DNA of 8,003 nucleotides, from positions 1 through 8,003 of the forward strand of contig CANLHV010000052.1 of assembly GCA_947490975.1 (NCBI GenBank), written 5' to 3'. Of this stretch, positions 6,288-8,003 are shown in pieces (position 1 is the first letter of the stretch; each line of letters opens with the position of its first letter). The notes beneath the pieces were generated by a model, which did not search any database, was not told the DNA's origin, and was given only the letters and a program-made list of their open reading frames with translations. Origin of the DNA: Acidimicrobiaceae bacterium (GTDB taxonomy: Bacteria; Actinomycetota; Acidimicrobiia; Acidimicrobiales; Ilumatobacteraceae). Made by a program: the position numbers and the translations under genes.

Positions 6288-7466
6288 ATGTCACCTGACC
6301 CATCAATAGAAGAAATCCAAAGAACTATCGGCAACCCAGACCGCCTTGTTCGGGCTATCTTCTCGGGCCGTCGTCGCAATATGCAACCTGAGTTCGACAA
6401 GATCGAATTGCGACCAATAAAGATGCACGACAAACTGCTGCTGCAGATGACAACGATTAGCAACACAAAGTCAAAAACCCAAAATTTAGAGTTCGATCAA
6501 TTCAATTGTCTTGATTTGATCACGTCCGGATATGCCAATTGCCTAGTTGAATCAACTGACTTAACACTGACAATGAGATTCACTAAAAAAGGCGTACCGA
6601 TGCTTCACCGATCGGAACGTGTTTTAACTCAAAACACGTCCCATGATCGACAAAAGAGTCGGTTGTTCGATTCAAGCTCAGACTTCTTATACAAAGTCGG
6701 CATCACAGATCGCAACGCGACCATAAAACCGTCGATGCGAGATAAATACTTGCAGATTGAAGAATTCCTCCGAATATTGATGCCTACTCTGCGCGATGAG
6801 ATCTCAACTGGTCGACTGCAAAAGCCAACGCTGCATAATCCGATCAAAATCTTTGACCACGGTTGTGGCAACGCCTACCTCACTTTTGCGGTTCATAACT
6901 ACTTGGTTGAGCAAGATTTCGCGAATACTGTCGTTGGCATAGACCAACGCGATGAAAGTCGCATGCGAAATACAACAATCGCGTCAGACCTAAATCTCGG
7001 CGAATCAATTGTCTTTCGCGCCGAAAAAATTGCCAAGATAGGCCCTGAGAAAGTTGACCTAGCTATCGCCTTGCACGCTTGCGATACAGCAACAGATGAC
7101 GCGATTGCTTGGTCGATTAATAATCAGGCACAAATTCTGCTCGTGTCTCCATGCTGCCATCACGATTTGCAGTCTCAACTGGACAAAGTCTCCGACCCAT
7201 GGTCGCTAGTTACCAAAAACGGGATCATGAAAGAACGTCTGGGAGATATTCTGACCGACTCTTTACGAGCGCAGATTCTTAAACTGCACGGCTATCGCAC
7301 CGACATCATTGAATTCATTGGGGATGAACATACACCTCGAAATCTGTTGATTCGCGCTGTACTGACCAAATCAACGCCCGAGGCAGATGAAAAGGCCAAA
7401 TATGACGAAATGCTGCGCATTTGGTCGGTAAGACCCCGTCTTGCCGAGTTACTCGGCTTTGAATAG
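6288..7466 (+). CDS. Class I SAM-dependent methyltransferase, Methyltransf_32 (METTL25/RRNAD1-like) type, unknown substrate
   Basis: Protein of 392 residues. The catalytic half carries SAM motif I IFDHGCGNAYLT (188-199), the acidic end of strand 2 VVGIDQR (215-221), and the hallmark ALHACDTATDDAI (261-273) followed by SPCCHHDL (287-294). These match the family that includes METTL25 and RRNAD1 and many uncharacterised bacterial methyltransferases of similar length. The N-terminal half has a conserved-looking stretch from SHDRQKSRLF (about 118-127) to RDKYLQIEEFLRIL (151-164), probably a substrate-recognition region. The ATG at 6288 follows the TetR stop by one base, implying coupling; only a weak GAAG ribosome site precedes it. 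An in-frame extension back to 6111 lies within the TetR gene and is not credible. Family membership is confident; substrate (RNA, protein or small molecule) is unknown. Confidence 0.87.
   Translation: MSPDPSIEEIQRTIGNPDRLVRAIFSGRRRNMQPEFDKIELRPIKMHDKLLLQMTTISNTKSKTQNLEFDQFNCLDLITSGYANCLVESTDLTLTMRFTKKGVPMLHRSERVLTQNTSHDRQKSRLFDSSSDFLYKVGITDRNATIKPSMRDKYLQIEEFLRILMPTLRDEISTGRLQKPTLHNPIKIFDHGCGNAYLTFAVHNYLVEQDFANTVVGIDQRDESRMRNTTIASDLNLGESIVFRAEKIAKIGPEKVDLAIALHACDTATDDAIAWSINNQAQILLVSPCCHHDLQSQLDKVSDPWSLVTKNGIMKERLGDILTDSLRAQILKLHGYRTDIIEFIGDEHTPRNLLIRAVLTKSTPEADEKAKYDEMLRIWSVRPRLAELLGFE
7443..7460 (+). terminator. Possible weak terminator hairpin overlapping the methyltransferase stop region
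   Basis: A perfect 6-bp stem GCCGAG/CTCGGC (7443-7448 with 7452-7457) has a TTA loop and is followed by TTT. It lies in the last codons before TAG at 7464-7466. A second small stem with GTAA tetraloop follows at 7478-7493. Neither has a long U-tract, so termination would be partial at best. Confidence 0.3.
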
Positions 7467-7621
7467 CTGCGTCTGAGTCGGGCGTAAGCCTGAGATATCG
7501 AATTAACGCTCGCCACTAAGCGTGCACCCGGAATCGCTCATTTAAGCACTTTTCTAGGTATTCGACTAAAAATACCACTCATAGTGGTCATTTGAATATT
7601 TTAAGTGAGAAATATCTAAAG
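7467..7621. other. Non-coding spacer with small inverted repeats
   Basis: No open reading frame or RNA gene is recognisable. Inverted repeats visible are GGTATT/AATACC (7557-7562 with 7571-7576), ACCACT/AGTGGT (7574-7579 with 7583-7588) and ATATTT/AAATAT (7596-7601 with 7610-7615). The first two share ACC at 7574-7576, so only one can form at a time. A weak promoter-like pair TTGAAT (7592-7597) and TATCTA (7613-7618) has a short 15-nt spacer and could drive the next gene. All are suggestions from sequence pattern only. Confidence 0.35.
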
Positions 7622-7671
7622 TTCTGCCTCCTCGTGCCGATCCCTTATGCGGATCTCACAAGGGAGCAGAA
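7622..7671 (+). promoter_or_regulatory. Leader hairpin able to sequester the Shine-Dalgarno of the peptidoglycan-binding gene
   Basis: TTCTGC (7622-7627) is complementary to GCAGAA (7666-7671), and TCCCTT (7641-7646) to AAGGGA (7660-7665). The two 3' arms are contiguous, making 12 pairs with a 13-nt bulge on the 5' side and a 13-nt loop. They cover the whole ribosome site AGGGAG (7661-7666), which sits 5 nt from the ATG at 7672. A competing stem GATCC/GGATC (7639-7643 with 7651-7655) would free the site. This suggests translational control through RNA structure; I do not recognise a known riboswitch class. Confidence 0.45.
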
Positions 7672-8003
7672 ATGTCAAACAAAGCGAAATTCTTTAGTTC
7701 GGTAGTAATTGCATCAATTCTTAGTCTCGGACTTGCAGTTCCGTCGGTTAATGCTGCAACCTCCGCGCTGCCTGTCTTTGGTGACTCAAGCGCCACAGTT
7801 TTGCGTCTGCAAGAGGCTCTCATCGCCCGCGGCTTCACTCTTAAGGGTGGCGCCGATGGAATCTTTACAACGAACACACAACAGACCCTCAAGAATTTTC
7901 AGAAAGTTGTCGGGTTTAAGGCAACTGGCCGACTCGACGAGCGCACGGCTGCATTTCTTGGTTTGATCGCCGCTGATCAACCAGCTAAGACAAAAGTTAA
8001 GGC
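7672..8003 (+). CDS. Secreted peptidoglycan-binding-domain protein, N-terminal part (continues beyond window)
   Basis: The ATG at 7672 has a strong ribosome site AGGGAG 5 nt upstream, and the frame stays open to the window end (110 codons plus 2 nt). Residues 1-28 are a Sec signal peptide: K4/K6, hydrophobic core VVIASILSLGLAV, and cleavage site VNA|A after residue 28. Residues of about 36-98 form one PG_binding_1 (PF01471) repeat: GDSSATVLRLQEALIARGF, DGIFTTNTQQTLKNFQ (62-77), and a closing TGRLDERT. Such modules anchor exported proteins, often hydrolases, to the cell wall. The catalytic part, if any, lies outside the window. After the module, Lys/Ala/Pro-rich sequence (DQPAKTKVK) looks like a linker. 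The gene follows the methyltransferase by 205 bp and is probably a separate unit. Confidence 0.85.
   Translation, partial: MSNKAKFFSSVVIASILSLGLAVPSVNAATSALPVFGDSSATVLRLQEALIARGFTLKGGADGIFTTNTQQTLKNFQKVVGFKATGRLDERTAAFLGLIAADQPAKTKVK

Noticed and set aside
7574..7602. Intrinsic terminator formed by ACCACT/AGTGGT
   Set aside because: On the plus strand the 6-bp stem has no proper U-tract. On the minus strand it has ATTTTT, but no minus-strand gene leads into it.
7540..7671. c-di-AMP (ydaO-type) riboswitch before the cell-wall gene
   Set aside because: The conserved GGGG-rich and GUCAGCUAACCUCGU-like blocks of that class are not present.
7656..7980. Minus-strand open frames and another plus-strand frame over the peptidoglycan-binding gene
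   Set aside because: The frame from 7672 has a strong ribosome site, signal peptide and PG_binding_1 motif; the others show none of these.

Overview
The window most likely comes from an actinomycetote (Actinobacteria) of moderate GC content. The evidence is the CtaA-type heme A synthase, whose E-x-x-N-R motif and SGPHAGDE loop I associate with actinobacterial CtaA. The branched-chain amino-acid (Liv) transporter permease also carries an extra secreted N-terminal domain, and the genes are tightly packed. I cannot place the organism more finely from sequence alone.

Left part (1-306, plus strand): the 3' end of a LivK-like substrate-binding protein gene. It stops unusually early for the family, at 244-246, just before a strong intrinsic terminator at 273-306. 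It converges on the transporter operon.

Middle part (305-5158, minus strand): a compact run read right to left as ctaA, livH, livM, livG, livF. Gaps are 8 nt or less, or the genes overlap (ctaA/livH 8 nt gap, livH/livM 1 nt gap, livM/livG 11 nt overlap, livG/livF 4 nt ATGA overlap), so one transcript is likely. Together livH, livM, livG and livF encode the two permeases and two ATPases of an importer of the branched-chain amino-acid/amide (HAAT) type. The binding protein at the left edge would be the natural ligand receptor if it were intact. ctaA, for heme A synthesis, is an unrelated function at the head of this run.

Right part (5225-7466, plus strand): divergent from ctaA across 66 bp lies a TetR-family regulator with an NTF2/SnoaL-like domain fused to its C-terminus. 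One nucleotide later starts a class I SAM-dependent methyltransferase of the METTL25/RRNAD1-like type (Methyltransf_32-like) with unknown substrate. The divergent layout makes the regulator a candidate controller of ctaA-livHMGF and of itself with the methyltransferase.

Right edge (7467-8003): about 205 bp of non-coding DNA rich in small inverted repeats leads to a secreted peptidoglycan-binding-domain protein that runs off the window. Its Shine-Dalgarno sequence can be fully paired in a two-part hairpin reaching to the base before the ATG.

I saw no tRNA, rRNA, CRISPR array, insertion sequence or phage gene. The most noteworthy items are the TetR-NTF2 fusion coupled to an orphan methyltransferase, the SD-sequestering leader of the cell-wall gene, the truncated binding protein and the permease with an extracytoplasmic domain.
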